Origin: Epiperipatus broadwayi
Lineage: Eukaryota > Onychophora > Udeonychophora > Euonychophora > Peripatidae
Direction of reading: 5' to 3'
DNA: 64,000 bases
Assembly (NCBI GenBank): GCA_028023455.1
Contig: JAQFVV010012546.1
Span: forward strand, 1,071,501-1,135,500
The notes under the pieces were generated by a model, which saw nothing but the letters and a program-made list of their open reading frames with translations, had not been told where the DNA came from and made no database searches. The position numbers and the translations under genes are program-made. Of the stretch, positions 32,978-45,085 are shown piece by piece; the first letter of the stretch is position 1; each line of letters opens with the position of its first letter.

Positions 32978-33220
32978 GGGATTCGAACTCAGTCTTTCAC
33001 ACAACCTACAACATATAGTGTTGTTTAGTGGTTTAAAACATATAGTGCCATCTTATATTGCTGACTCACCTGATCACACACATGTTTAAAAGATAAATAA
33101 TCACCAATATACGTATTTCATGCTAAACCAGCACTCATTAAAGTATAAAGATTGGTTATCTTAATATAAAGCTGAGTACTAATTGTATATATGTGTGGAG
33201 AAGGTAATAGAAAAATGAAC
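32978..33220 (-). repeat. HHR family C fragment with inverted junction
   Basis: The minus-sense part (32,978-33,145) has GATTCGAACTCAGTCTTTCA, AAAGATAAATAATCACCAAT and the ribozyme region. From about 33,150 the sequence turns to plus sense (TTATCTTAATATAAAGCTGA). The junction falls right at the ribozyme. The copy is more diverged than that at 54 kb. Confidence 0.72.
33091..33145 (-). ncRNA. Hammerhead ribozyme C, decayed
   Basis: Stem II with loop GGUUU and GAAA are kept, but CUGAUGA reads UUAAUGA and the upstream stem I strand has been replaced at the inverted junction. Not expected to cleave. Confidence 0.6.
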
Positions 33221-35330
33221 AAATGAAAAGTTTTTAGGCTATTTGTTTTATAAGCGTAAGATCGTTTATCCAGCACATCATCTGATGTTTGAGCTACTGA
33301 ACGAGACACGCTGTGCATGCAGGCTCACTCATTTCATTATATTTGAGATGTATTTTATTTTCCTCAAATGAAAATGAATCCAGAAACTTATTTTAGCCGA
33401 CTATTTTATTACTTTCCTAAAAAATCTAAGGTTATGACACCAATGATATATATATATATATGATTTTGTATTTATTCTTTTTATTAGGAACAAAATCTTT
33501 ATTGCCAAAGTTTAAATTAGATATTTGTAAATGTTTAAAAATCTTGGAGTGCAGAGTTTTATTTGAATTGTCTATTAGATGATGTCACTGCTAATCAGTT
33601 TTATTTGAAGTGACAACATTTTAAGGAGTGTGTACTTTTTCAATAAAATTAGGCCAAACTTGAGTTAAAATCTAGTTGTTATAATTGGTTTTTGTAAAGA
33701 TGTTCGTCTTTTATTTGTGAATTACAGCAATATGATAATAAAATTATTGCTGTAAAGTAGAGCTTTAGATAAAAACACAAGAAAGTAAAGTTTGAAAATT
33801 TGCTTTTAGAGAAAAAAAGAAGCATTGAATTAAAAAATTTTCTGAAACATTTATGTTAGTTACTATTAGTCACGGGATTTGTTGTTGTAGTAGAATGATA
33901 TATATGATATAACTATGTTATTCTGTTTAATAATTACACTATAAAATAAATTCATCAAAGGATCAAAATTTTACTAACCATTATTGTGACATGTTTTTTT
34001 TTCTTTTATCTATTTAAGAAATATTTCTGTATACTCGAATTTTTCGACAAACTCAACAAATGTGAAAAGATAGGAAACATTCGCGCGTGTGATTTATAAA
34101 TAAAAGATTCATTTTTATAATTTACATGTTTAATGGTGTGATTTAGTGCAGTAATAGAGTATCCAATTCTAGATTTAAAGTTCTTGAATCAATGCCCATA
34201 CTGGCACTTTGGACATTCAAACTTCTTATGAACTCCAAGCAATTGAATCATTTGATAATTTTAACTCTTTTATTTACTCTTTTAAACAAATAATTTATTT
34301 TTCTAGAGAATTCCTTAAATGATTGCCTATTTTAATTAAATCGTATAATTAAAAAAATTGTGATATTGTCATATTATGTTGTTGCATAAAATTTCATTTA
34401 TAGTTTAGATTCAACATATTTTAGTTTGGCCGATGGGTCAAATTATCTATCTATATCAAAAAAATATTTTTATTTCACTTTCAGATATGTAGAAAAATGG
34501 AATTGTGTAATAACATCCTAGATTAAAAGCATGATGTTTAAAATAATGATATTAAAGTTTGAGAAAAAAATTCAAAAACAATTATACCAACAATGTTATT
34601 TATTTATAAACTAGTAAATACATTTATATAATTCCAGTAGTTTTAAACTTTTCTTGGAAAAATGTAATTTAATATAAATAATACATGCCAGTATACCATG
34701 ACATGTTTGTGTTTAATACTCTAAAATAAAAATGTTGACTACATCAACACAGTATGTTGAGCAAGCTTTCAATTAACGATGATTGGTAGTAATATTGACA
34801 TGACTATCAGTTAGTCAAAATCATGGTCAGCATTCTTTTTGATGTATTTAACATTTTTATTTTAAAGTATAACACAGGCTTTTCTTAGATATTCATGTTG
34901 AATGTATTATTTATATTAAATACATTTTTGAAATCTGGATCAGTGCTCTGTGAAAATATAACTAGATGTTAAATATTTCACAATAAAATAGAATCTGTTT
35001 CAATAGTTCTACTGTATTGTTGAATAGGTATCGAAGATCTCACCCACAAGAAAGTACAATTATCTGATTTAATACTTTTAGAAATTTTACTGGGTTTTAT
35101 AGCAACTCTTCAAAAAAATCATCAAAAGATGTTCCATGAAATAGTTGATTGCTTTGAGATGTGTAGAACTAGTTGCAATTCAGAAAACATGAATTAAATA
35201 AAGTCCATAAAATATTTTGTTTATGTAATATAATCATATCACAGAGTTGTTTTTATGTAAACATGTATAAAAATTATATATATATAATTCTAGTGCTTAA
35301 TGCTATAGCAAAATAAATATCCAAATATTT
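33221..35330. other. Unassigned A+T-rich stretch
   Basis: (AT)n at about 33,450-33,463. I see no gene or named repeat. Confidence 0.5.
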
Positions 35331-35853
35331 AATCACCTCTTATGTTTAAAAAATTCAGCACCACTTTCTGTTAAATAAATATATTAGTGTCAATATTTCA
35401 AAAATAACCAGCTCAAAATGATTCTACTTTGAAGCTGTATGCTATTTGATCTTAAATATTGAAACATGAACTAAAGAGGTAAAATTTAAATAACCCACAA
35501 TCTTATCTTGCTAATAAACAAATGTGTTACTATTATATAAAGACAAACCAACTATTAGTAATTTTAATCTTTAAACTACCTAACACAATTTGGTATGAAA
35601 ATAATCCTAGTGCTTAATGCTATACTGAAAGAATATTCAAATATTAAATCATCTCACATGCAATGTGATATGATGTGATGCACTGTGGCTTCTTCTTTAT
35701 CAGAGTCAAGAATCCCTCAGCCACAATGCCCAGAGAAACATGTTAGCCACCTTACTCCCCTTTCCATTCCCCACCCTAAGTTGTCATATTCTTCATCTTC
35801 CTGCTCCATCCCATCTCTACAACATAATTTGTTTTAACTCTATGTCTTTATAT

Positions 35854-36036
35854 CTAAATCCCCCTTATCTTTCCCAAGAACCCACTTTCTGTATAATCAC
35901 TTTGTTTATATTTAGTCTCCCACAACTTCATTATTTGTACCCTTTCTGCTTGCAGGCATTTACATTCAATGAACTGATGCATAATATTTTGCATGCCTTC
36001 CTTACATAACATGCAGACTAACCCATATTTTTCCAT
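35854..36036 (-). pseudogene. Zinc-knuckle LINE fragment 1
   Basis: The minus-strand 60-residue stretch contains VCMLCKEGMQNIMHQFIEC: C-x2-C-x8-H-x4-C at residues 8, 11, 20 and 25. This is the zinc-knuckle layout found near the C-terminus of many non-LTR retrotransposon polyproteins. It is followed by KCLQAERVQIMKLWETKY. It is a fragment; upstream reverse transcriptase is not seen. Confidence 0.6.
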
Positions 36037-36302
36037 TTATGTGAGTATTTCCTTGGTGGTAAAAACCCTGTTTGAGCCTTAAACATTAGACTACTTTCTC
36101 TTTACTCCTATACATATTTAAACTCTTTTAAATTTCCATACTAGTTCTCCAACTCCCTATTTTTTATTAATGCAACTAATCTTGTGATGTGATGCACTAT
36201 GACTTCTTTTCTTTTTTAGAGTCAGGAATCTCTCAGCCACTGTGTCCAGAAAAACCTGTTAGCCACATTACCTTTTTTTCATTGTTTTTTCCTTATTCTT
36301 TG

Positions 36303-36617
36303 CTATCCTTCCCCATCCCATTTCCTCAACCTAATCTTTGTCAACTTCATGGCCTTTATATCCCAATCTCCCTTATCTTTTCCCAGACCTAGCATATAAA
36401 CCAAGAATCTACTTTCTATATAATCATTATGTTTATATTTATCCTTCCACAACTTCATTATTTGTACCCTTTTTGCTTGCAAACATTTACATTCAAATAA
36501 CAGATCTCTAATATTTTCTATGCTTTCTTTATACAATTTGTACACTAAATCACCCACATTTTTCCATTTATGCGTATATTTTCTTGCTGGTAAAAATCCT
36601 GTTTTAGCCTTAAACAT
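36303..36617 (-). pseudogene. Zinc-knuckle LINE fragment 2
   Basis: 104 residues paralogous to the fragment at 35,854: KCLQAKRVQIMKLWKDKY is nearly the same. The zinc ligands are damaged (the two first cysteines are Y26 and Y29, the histidine is D38, only C43 is kept), so the fold is lost. A longer N-terminal part, KAKTGFLPARKYTHKWKNVG, is seen here. Confidence 0.58.
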
Positions 36618-37400
36618 TAAACTACTTTCCTTGCTATTATCCTAAATTAAGTCACGCATAATATTCTGTTTACTTCTATGTATATTTAAACTATTTTTAC
36701 TCTCCATACTAGTTCTTCATTGTCCAACTCACTATTCTTATCACATGCTTAAGAAATTCAGCATTGCCCTCTGTGAAATAAATATATAAGTGGTATCATA
36801 TTGAACTGGCTATTTTTGAAATATGAACTCTAATATATTTATTTATTTATTTCATAGAAGTTAGTGTGAATTTCTCAACCATGAGAGGTATTTTAATATT
36901 TGGACATGTATATCAATATAGCATTAAGTACTGGTATTATTTTCATATATAATTGTGTTAGGGGGTTAAAGATTTAAATTATTAATGGTAAGTTTGTCTT
37001 TATAGAATAGTAGTAAACATGTTTGTTTATTACCAATGTAAGATTGTTGCTTATTTAAATTTCACCTCTTTGTTTAAATTAGTTTGTGTTTCAATATTTT
37101 AGATCTAATAGCATTCGATTTCCAAGTGATATCATTTTGAGCTGGCTATTTTATGAAATATAGACTATCATATATTTATTTATTTCACAGAGGGTGTTGT
37201 TGAATTTTCTAACTATATGGAAGTGGGATGGAGTAGGATAGAGAAGAGTATGGGAAAAACTTAGAGTGCGGAATGGAAAGGGAAGGTAATGTGGCTAACA
37301 GGTTTCTTCGACCATAGTGGTTGAAGATTCCTAAACTCGATAAACTAGAAGCCATATTGCATTGTGTGTGAAGTGATTTAATATTTGGATATATATATGT

Positions 37401-37830
37401 ACAAAAGTTCCTAAGGTAGCAATTTTGTGAAATAATAGATATAATCACTTTAGAAATGCCTCTGCATAGTTGTAGCAAATTTTAACATAAGCAAAATATT
37501 CATTTTTTAAAGTTAAATTTTCAAATGATAAAGAGTAAAATTTGTTTGACTTCATTCTAATTTATAAAACTTAGCATATGGAGAGACAGATTGCCAGTAA
37601 AAAGCAGTAATATAAAACTTGCTATTGTTGCAACCGTATGCAAATAGAAATAAAATAAATTGATTATTTAATTTAATTTTGAATAGTATTATTTTACATC
37701 ACTTTTAAAATAGTTAAAATTTCACATCTTTATATATGGATCTACGGTGCTCAGTGTAATATAATACATTTTAAACATGAAAATTATACTATAATAATCA
37801 CTAAATAAAATTTCCACAATTGTTCAATTT
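37401..37830. other. Unassigned A+T-rich stretch
   Basis: No gene recognised. Confidence 0.45.
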
Positions 37831-37832
37831 CT

Positions 37833-38880
37833 TTTTTTTTTCAAAATAATCTTTATTTGCACAAAAAGTAAAATATACATTGTAATATAGAGTTCATGTT
37901 TACAATCATGACTGATACATTAAAGACTAATTAGTTATTAAATTAGATGATGAGTACAGGATTAAAAGTAAAATTTATTTTATGTTACTTATCAGGGGTA
38001 ATCTAATTTGGCATATAAATCCCATGGCATGCAAAGTTGAAGTGTCATGAATAAATAATATACATGGTCATTGCTAAATACTTAATTGACTCCATGTTTG
38101 CTCAGCAAAACTAGGCAGGCATGTTCTTAGATCACTTTCTTTAGCTTTATATAATAACTTTAATTACGATAGAATGACAGCCTGTTAAGCTAATTGCGCA
38201 GACGCTGTGAGAATGTTATTAATAAATGAATACCTTCGAACAACCACATGATATAGTATTTGTATAAGAGCAAAAAGGAAATGTCCTCAATAGGACCGGC
38301 CAACTCTTTATCAAATAATACCTTACAAATTTATGAAAGTGGCCAGGCAGATGTAGCCAAAATTTCCACTTTTGAATGCATCATTAAGGTAGACATTTGA
38401 AGAATTGTATCCTGTAATCCTCTGTAGGGCAATATTCCATAACCAAGTCCACCATTCACATTGATAGAGTATGTGTTCAATGGACTCGTCAAATCTTCTA
38501 CAAAGAGTACACACTGTATCAATGTTGTGTCCCCTCTGATTACAAAGAAACATCCCAGTAGGCAAGGCTCCAAGGTTGACCTTAACCAAAAAATCTACAA
38601 ACTTTGGTTCCAATTTCAGGAACTTAGTCAGCCTTATGAGACGAGGGATTGCAACTGGGAGAAGATTATCTGTCCTAGATTTACCAGAGTGAACTAATTG
38701 ATAAGAACTCCAGTATGATATTTTTTCATCAAACATAGAGCTAGGGCTTTTGATACTATTAAAGACAATAGTTAATTGTTGTTACATCCAGATATTTTTT
38801 TTATGAGGGGGTGGACGATCAGTGGGGATTATTTTTTCAACAGGTAAGGGACTTTCTATGTTTGCATTATCTTTGAAAAT
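37833..38880 (-). mobile_element. 5'-truncated LINE with zinc knuckle and 3' tail
   Basis: Minus strand. The coding part, about 38,880 to 38,320, includes IESPLPVEKIIPTDRPPPHK, a frame break near 38,760, then a 137-residue open frame. In that frame the zinc knuckle CTLCRRFDESIEHILYQC has ligands C76, C79, H88 and C93, preceded by NLGALPTGMFLCNQRGHNID and followed by W-x-W-L-W. This matches the zf-RVT type end of LINE polyproteins. About 500 bases of 3' UTR follow, ending in A-rich sequence at 37,833. The 3' end is repeated at 43,540-43,660. The copy lacks endonuclease and reverse transcriptase core. Confidence 0.78.
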
Positions 38881-40146
38881 TTTATAAACAAAAACCCGAA
38901 ATAAACAACAACAATGAAATAACAGAAATAATTTTGAATTAATAGCAAAACGAATGTAAGTCATTTACCATTACACAAATGCAATAATTGATAGTTAAAT
39001 AATAAAAATGCAGATGTAATTAGTACTATAAGTACTATTCAAAATATATAAACTTTGAAACAGTAGATAAGAGTAATATATATATATATAATAACGGTAA
39101 GAAAGAAGGGGTGGCATGAAGTAATAACAATAAATGCCCCATGATCAATAAATGAAAACAGTAAATACAAGCAGAGAATCAGCACAGTAACAAAATAAGT
39201 AGTTATATTAAAAACTATATGTTACATCAACAATATTAAACAAGAATAATCACTAGTCATCTCTTGTGACGGGATCTAAAAGAGATATTCAATATCAAAA
39301 TGTAGGTTAATTATCTAGCCACTGCCAGACTTAGAGCAAAAGTAAAACCATCATCTGGATACATATATGTAAGTGTTAAAGATATTTATCATAATAAAAC
39401 AATGCTGAGGTTCTGATGCATCCTCATCATCATCAATGCTCTATCCATATGGTAACCATTAGTGTATAGGCCAATTATAAAATAATTTGTAATCTGTATA
39501 AATAAAATCTAGTGAATTAATTTTAAATGTGATCTTGATGTCTAACTATCCAGAAAACATTCTATATATTCAAACACATAAATGTAATGTAACACTATTT
39601 TGGGTTTGAACCAGGAACCAAAGTTATACAAATGACAAATTGATTTAAATAAATATTTATATTAAATGAAGGTTAAATGGTTAATACTATTTTTAAAAAA
39701 TGATTGTCTTCAAATATATATAATAATATTAACCAAATGATGATGATGAATCCTCCCAAAAGTATTTTATTTGTTTTTCAGTTTCAGTAAAATAATAAAA
39801 AAGAAATTCTCAATTTTGCCAAACCTTCTAACTAGAAGATTTAATTTTGGAAAACTTATTAACAGCACATCCTTATCATTTACAAATTATTATCCACAAA
39901 TCCTCTGCATGTTTGCCAGTGGATTGCATGATTTTTCAGGGTTGTGGATATTATTTCCATATTAGATATTAAAAAATAGTGTTTAAATTGAATTAAATAT
40001 CAGATACAAACTACAATTAGTTAATAATAAAATAATAATAATTACTAAATAATAATTAATAAAATAATAATTAATAATAAAATAATTTAACAATTTGTTA
40101 ATAATGAACTATTGTACGTATACTTGCAACTATTAATACATATACA
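38881..40146. other. Unassigned A+T-rich stretch
   Basis: No gene recognised. A 64-codon plus-strand frame at 39,771-39,965 has no motif. Confidence 0.45.
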
Positions 40147-40147
40147 A

Positions 40148-40251
<104 letters not shown>

Positions 40252-40384
40252 ATATTAGTTTAATTTAAATTTAGGTTTAAAGCATTACAATGTTTATAAT
40301 GATAAGATCTTACTATGTGAAATATTTAAACAGTTCGAAAACATGATTCTTTGCATATGTTGTTCTTTAATATATTTATGGTTG

Positions 40385-40985
40385 TCTTCATTAATCCCTC
40401 CAAAAGATGGTAGTTTTCCTTGGGCACTGGTAAGGTTCTATAAGAAATATGGCAGCATTAGTGATGTTATGTAGGCTATAGTATCAGTAGAACTTAGGTA
40501 GTTCTTATGGCTCTGCCTATTTTTTTCCTTCATGGTATTATTAAGATGTGCACTGATTAGATTTGGCAAACTTCTGTGTTAGTTTCTGAATCTGATTGCA
40601 TTTTTCAAATATTTTGGCTGGTTTATTTTTTGTTGTTGCTTAATTAAACATAGCAAATAGTCTTTTTCTAGATAAAATCATCATACTGGTTGTGTAAATG
40701 GAGTATTAAAATACTTTATAAAACAGTCAGCAAATTCTGCTATCCATGCTATGATGGAAACAACTTTAATCAATGGTTTCTATCCTCTAGAGTGTATCAT
40801 TGCAACACTGCTTATATTGAGCCTTCAAATGAACTAAAATAAACTGACTTGCTCAGCCTGGAAGGGACTATGTATATCCTACATAATGTCATCAACATGT
40901 TTTTCAAACAATGAATTCATCAGCAACTTGTTAAAAGATTTGACCTGTTTCCTTATAGCAACATATTTTTTAAAAAAAAAAAGAC
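40385..40985 (-). pseudogene. Degenerate coding-like region, unknown
   Basis: Richer in G+C than the neighbours. The minus-strand translation holds interrupted but protein-like pieces: YVAIRKQVKSFNKLLMNSLF, EKHVDDIM, DIHSPFQAEQVSLF, and later VVSIIAWIAEFADCFIKYFN. Stops and shifts occur every 30-60 codons. This suggests a decayed mobile-element or host coding sequence. I do not recognise it. Confidence 0.3.
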
Positions 40986-43370
40986 ATTTCTTTTATTGTC
41001 TTCACATGTTATGGAAACAAATTTACAGACATTATATTATGATGTCAGGCACAAAGAAATGAGAGAAATAAAAGTGTATTTTTCCTTTCTCTTTCTTTAT
41101 TTACATTTGTTAGTGATATAATAAAAAAAATCCAAAATTTTAATATCATTTGTAATTTTGCCATCAAATTTACTATAAAAATGGGATGATTCTATTTAAA
41201 CCTCAATTTAAAAAAGCAAATCAAAAAGGGTTCATAGTGCTTTAAGTTTTTAGAAGTCAAACAATTTAAATTACTTGTGCATGGCAAACAATTTTTCTTT
41301 CTTTCTTTACTTTGCAATTTATCATTTTATTGTTACTCCCTCATTATAAAGTAAATTTATAAAATATTTCATAAGATGAGTAAATGCATAAACTAACTTT
41401 TATTTTTTAGGCATTTTATATGTTTGTTACTCAATTAAGGTGATGAGTTTTTTATTAAACAATTTTTATGCAGCTTTATGTTATAACAAATTTGAACTGC
41501 TACCAGATTTATTTTAGTTACAATACTCTCACACTAATATAAATTAATGATTATTTATCTAGAGCTACCTCAGTATCAAAAGATCCTAGGCACCATGGCA
41601 GTGAACAAGACTAAATATAAATGTATATGTTTAATCTGCTTTAATTTAAATACTCACTTGAATCTTTTACAAATCCTTTAAACAATATTTCTAGAATGAA
41701 AATCAAGTCACACACATCTGAATTTATAGAACAGAGATTCGGAAGAATAAAACCATTAATACTATTTGTTAACAGTTATTTAATGAAATTAATTAATAAA
41801 TTCAGAAAAATATGACAATATGATAATTCCAAGTCAATATATTTTTATTAAAAAAATAATATTTTATACAGTAAAACTAGTTGATTCTTCTGATTACTAA
41901 ATTAAATAACATTTACTTTCTGGTTTATTCCACCCTTTTAATAATTAAATTTGAAAACAACATCTCACAAATAAGAGATAAAAAAATTTAAGATTGTCTA
42001 AAACCTTTCATTTTTCATAAAAATGGGAATGTCACATAACCTTTTTACTTATTTTGAATAAAAAATACAATAAATAAAAAAGCATGTTTCAACAACAGCA
42101 ATAGAAAAAAGTTAAATCAAAATTATTCTTTATTAACGTTTATATAAATGAAAATATTTAAATGAAGATGTGCAATCAACTCTATCTTATTTTACCATGA
42201 TTTCATTTATTCTAGGTTTTTTTTTGTAATTATAATTTTCAGTTTTTTTCTATTAGTTTTTCCTTTTTGTTTATTCAAATTGTTGAGTTTAAATAACCTT
42301 CTTCTTATTAACATTTCCATTTTATAAGTTCAAATTTCCATTATGATGATAATTTTCACATTAATACAGATTTCCAGGATAGGCCAACACAATTTTATTT
42401 GCTCAATTTATAATATAATTATATCTATTTTTCAATATAATAATTATCAGTTAGGTTAACACAAAATGAGACAATCATGCTTCTAGATAGAATACAAGAC
42501 ATGGAACTTTTTCATAAGAATATTCTGCTTATACATTTTCTTCTAGTGAACAAGCTACATTATTATGTTTGGTGATGTTTAGTGTTTAATTAATATTTAG
42601 CACATGCTTTACTGCAAATCCATTTCAAAAACCTTTTTTTAATCTGATAGTGAGGTTAGACTTATTGTAAACTAAAAACTTTATTTCTCACTGTTTTCTT
42701 CACAACTGAACTACTACTTCTATTTTCTGAAAATCCTAATCAATAATGATTTGCTGACTAGACTATACTGAATTCTAATGCTTTAACATGCCTCTCTATC
42801 TTATTTTTGAAACACTCTTGTATCTGTCCAATTGTATATTATCTTAGACATGATGGCATTAAACTCTGATCAATTGAGTCTATTGTTTACAAAAAGGTTA
42901 TTTCTCTCTTTTTTTCTTTTCATAAAAAAATTATAATCATAATTATTGAAATTCTTCTGTAGTTATTTTTTCTTAACTATCAAAATCAATATAATCTTTT
43001 AATTGCATTTTGATGTGGAAAATGCATTATCTTTTTTAAAGATATAAAGAAAAAAGAGTAACTAAAACAGTATTTCTTAACAAAAATATTAAAATATTAT
43101 ATTTTTTCTTTTCTTTTAAAAAAATTGGTAACCATTGTTTAAAATTTATTTATTTTTCTTATTATTACTTTTTAAAATTAAAAAACTAGTAGAAAAATGA
43201 ATTCATTGAAGAGAAAAAAAATATATTATTTATTTTATTATTTTTTCTCTCATTTTTACAATTACCTTTAGTAAACATTAAATATCCACATTCTTATTAT
43301 TTAAAAAAATGTTTGGAATAATCATATTATCCATTAAAGAATGCACAATATATAAATAAGTTAATAATTG
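40986..43370. other. Unassigned A+T-rich stretch
   Basis: No gene, RNA or named repeat recognised. Confidence 0.5.
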
Positions 43371-43373
43371 TTA

Positions 43374-43455
43374 TTATAAAAAAATAACATGACTACTGTC
43401 TACAATATTGCAATTATAAAAAAATAACATGACTACTGTCTACAATATTGCAATA
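43374..43455. repeat. 42-bp tandem duplication
   Basis: Two exact or near-exact adjacent copies containing AAATAACATGACTACTGTCT. Likely a recent slippage or replication duplication, or an assembly duplicate. Confidence 0.9.
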
Positions 43456-43529
43456 TATAAAGATGATGAAGACATGATAGATGGGTCAATTGAAGTGTGC
43501 TTGTTTGTTTAGAGTGCATTTTTGACTCA

Positions 43530-43662
43530 TTTATCTTTTTTTTTTAAAAAAAAAAAAAATCTTTATTAGCACAAAAAGTAAAATATACATTGTAATATAG
43601 AGTTCATGTTTACAATCATGTCTGATACATTAAAGACTAATTAGTTATTAAATGTTTGAAGT
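43530..43662 (-). mobile_element. LINE 3'-end fragment (same family as 37.8 kb)
   Basis: About 110 bases match the 3' UTR end of the LINE at 37,833 almost base for base (GCACAAAAAGTAAAATATAC to AGACTAATTAGTTATTAAAT), followed on the minus strand by a poly-A tail (long T/A tract at 43,530-43,560). Extremely 5'-truncated insertion. Confidence 0.85.
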
Positions 43663-44940
43663 ATGTTTGATGGAAAAGTAAAATATACATAATTAGAAGA
43701 TGTTATGCATTATCAGAAATGCAGTGTTTGAAACTATTTAGGATATGGACATGTTTTGAACAAACTATAAAATGAAGAATCATTCATTAGAGTCTTTACT
43801 AAATTCTTTAATTCTGCCACCTCTCTGTGCAGTTTACTGTAATGATAGAATGATTGAGTTGTTTTCCAAATTATCAACCTTTTGTTTATTTATTATATTT
43901 TCAGTCATTTTATGCATAGAGAAAGCTGTTATTAACTCAGCACTTCTGGATTTATGTTTAGTTACAATGATACAAGTAGGAGACTATTAAGAAAGTTGTT
44001 GTTATCATGAAAATCAAATTAAGAAGACTAAATATGTATTATCCAATATGGAAAAAAATGTTTGAAGGAATAATAAAAACCCATTTTTATACAATAATTA
44101 GATTACTGATGAAAGACTTTTTTTTGGTGAGCCATCTAGAAAAAAACTATTGACATATGATGTGAAATAATAATGAAAATATATCTAGAATTAGTTTTAA
44201 ATCGGATTCTTTTAATAGCTTATCTATTTTTTGTGAGCAATCTTCTGATGTCCGATAGAGAAATGGGTGTAAGAATGAAACCCACTTCAAGTCAGTTGTT
44301 TTGAATATGTATAATGTTTTTATACTAATATTTATCAGCATATTTAAAAGTCTAGTGTAAACAGTTTTTTTTTTTCAAAATGGGACACAGTATTTAGCAA
44401 TAAAACATATTAACACTCTAAAAGTCTCATTTCATGTATTCGCATCATATATTAAATAGTGACAGGCAGCTATTGCAATAGATAGTTTCCAAACATTATT
44501 TTAGTTTCATCTTCTTTTCTTTTAATAAATGGTAAAATTAAGTTATGATTTTATTGCAGTTGCTTCCAAGTAGTGCAGGCATGTCTGCTTCAGTGTATTA
44601 TTACCAAAGGTTTCACTCAAGAAGATAAAAAGTCTAACATAATACTTTAGTGGAATAAAATAATTTAAAATATTTCATATTTTAATTAACATAATTTTAT
44701 ATTTTTGAAAAGTATGTTTATTAGGAGATCAAGTCAATGTCATTATTATTGGCACATTTCTTGCATCCTGTGTCTGGAAAATTATTAATGAATATCTTAA
44801 ATGATGAAGATAAAAACTCTTTGGAAAAGTATTTGTACACTTTTGTATATCTGTGGATTGTTATTTAAAGTTTTTTTTTATTTTTTATTGGATACCTTCC
44901 TGTATTTAGAAGAACCATTGTTTTAGAAAATAAAAAGATT
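43663..44940. other. Unassigned A+T-rich stretch
   Basis: No gene recognised. Short open frames at 43,772-43,990 and 44,147-44,341 lack motifs. Confidence 0.45.
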
Positions 44941-44960
44941 TCAACACTTTTCTTTAGTTT

Positions 44961-45066
44961 TTTTTTTTTCATATGTCATAGCATTGGCCAGGAGGCGAAC
45001 CCGCAACAACAAACAACTGCTTGCTTGTAAGGTAGCTGCGCTGACCTCTCGGCTAACAATGCTTGA
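44961..45066 (-). mobile_element. tRNA-derived SINE, copy S9
   Basis: Longer subfamily. Perfect 19-bp target duplication CAACACTTTTCTTTAGTTT at 44,942-44,960 and 45,067-45,085. Poly-T at the left is the reverse of its poly-A tail. A recent insertion. Confidence 0.95.
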
Positions 45067-45085
45067 CAACACTTTTCTTTAGTTT

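Larger units (their letters stand above)
35330..37400. repeat. Composite inverted repeat holding LINE fragments
   Basis: The left part (about 35,340-35,790) is repeated as an imperfect reverse complement at about 36,890-37,390: compare TGTTAGCCACCTTACTCCCC (35,741) with GGTAATGTGGCTAACAGG (37,285), and the CATTAAGTACTGG block (36,922) with its mirror near 35,610. A direct second copy of the inner part lies at about 36,190-36,800 (TCTCTCAGCCACTGTG against CCCTCAGCCACAATG). Two minus-strand zinc-knuckle fragments lie inside. It looks like several insertions of one LINE or PLE type that landed in opposite orientations. Confidence 0.65.

Noticed and set aside
35690-36260. CUGAGGGA or CUGAGAGA next to UUCUUGACUC on the minus strand as a ribozyme
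   Set aside because: The core spacing is wrong (CUGANGA not met) and no GAAA follows a closed stem II.
40900-40935. CUGAUGA on the minus strand followed by GAAA after about 11 bases
   Set aside because: The sequence between them cannot form stem II and neither stem III nor stem I pairs. Chance match.
44106-44140. CUGAUGA on the plus strand
   Set aside because: No stem II or GAAA at the required distance.
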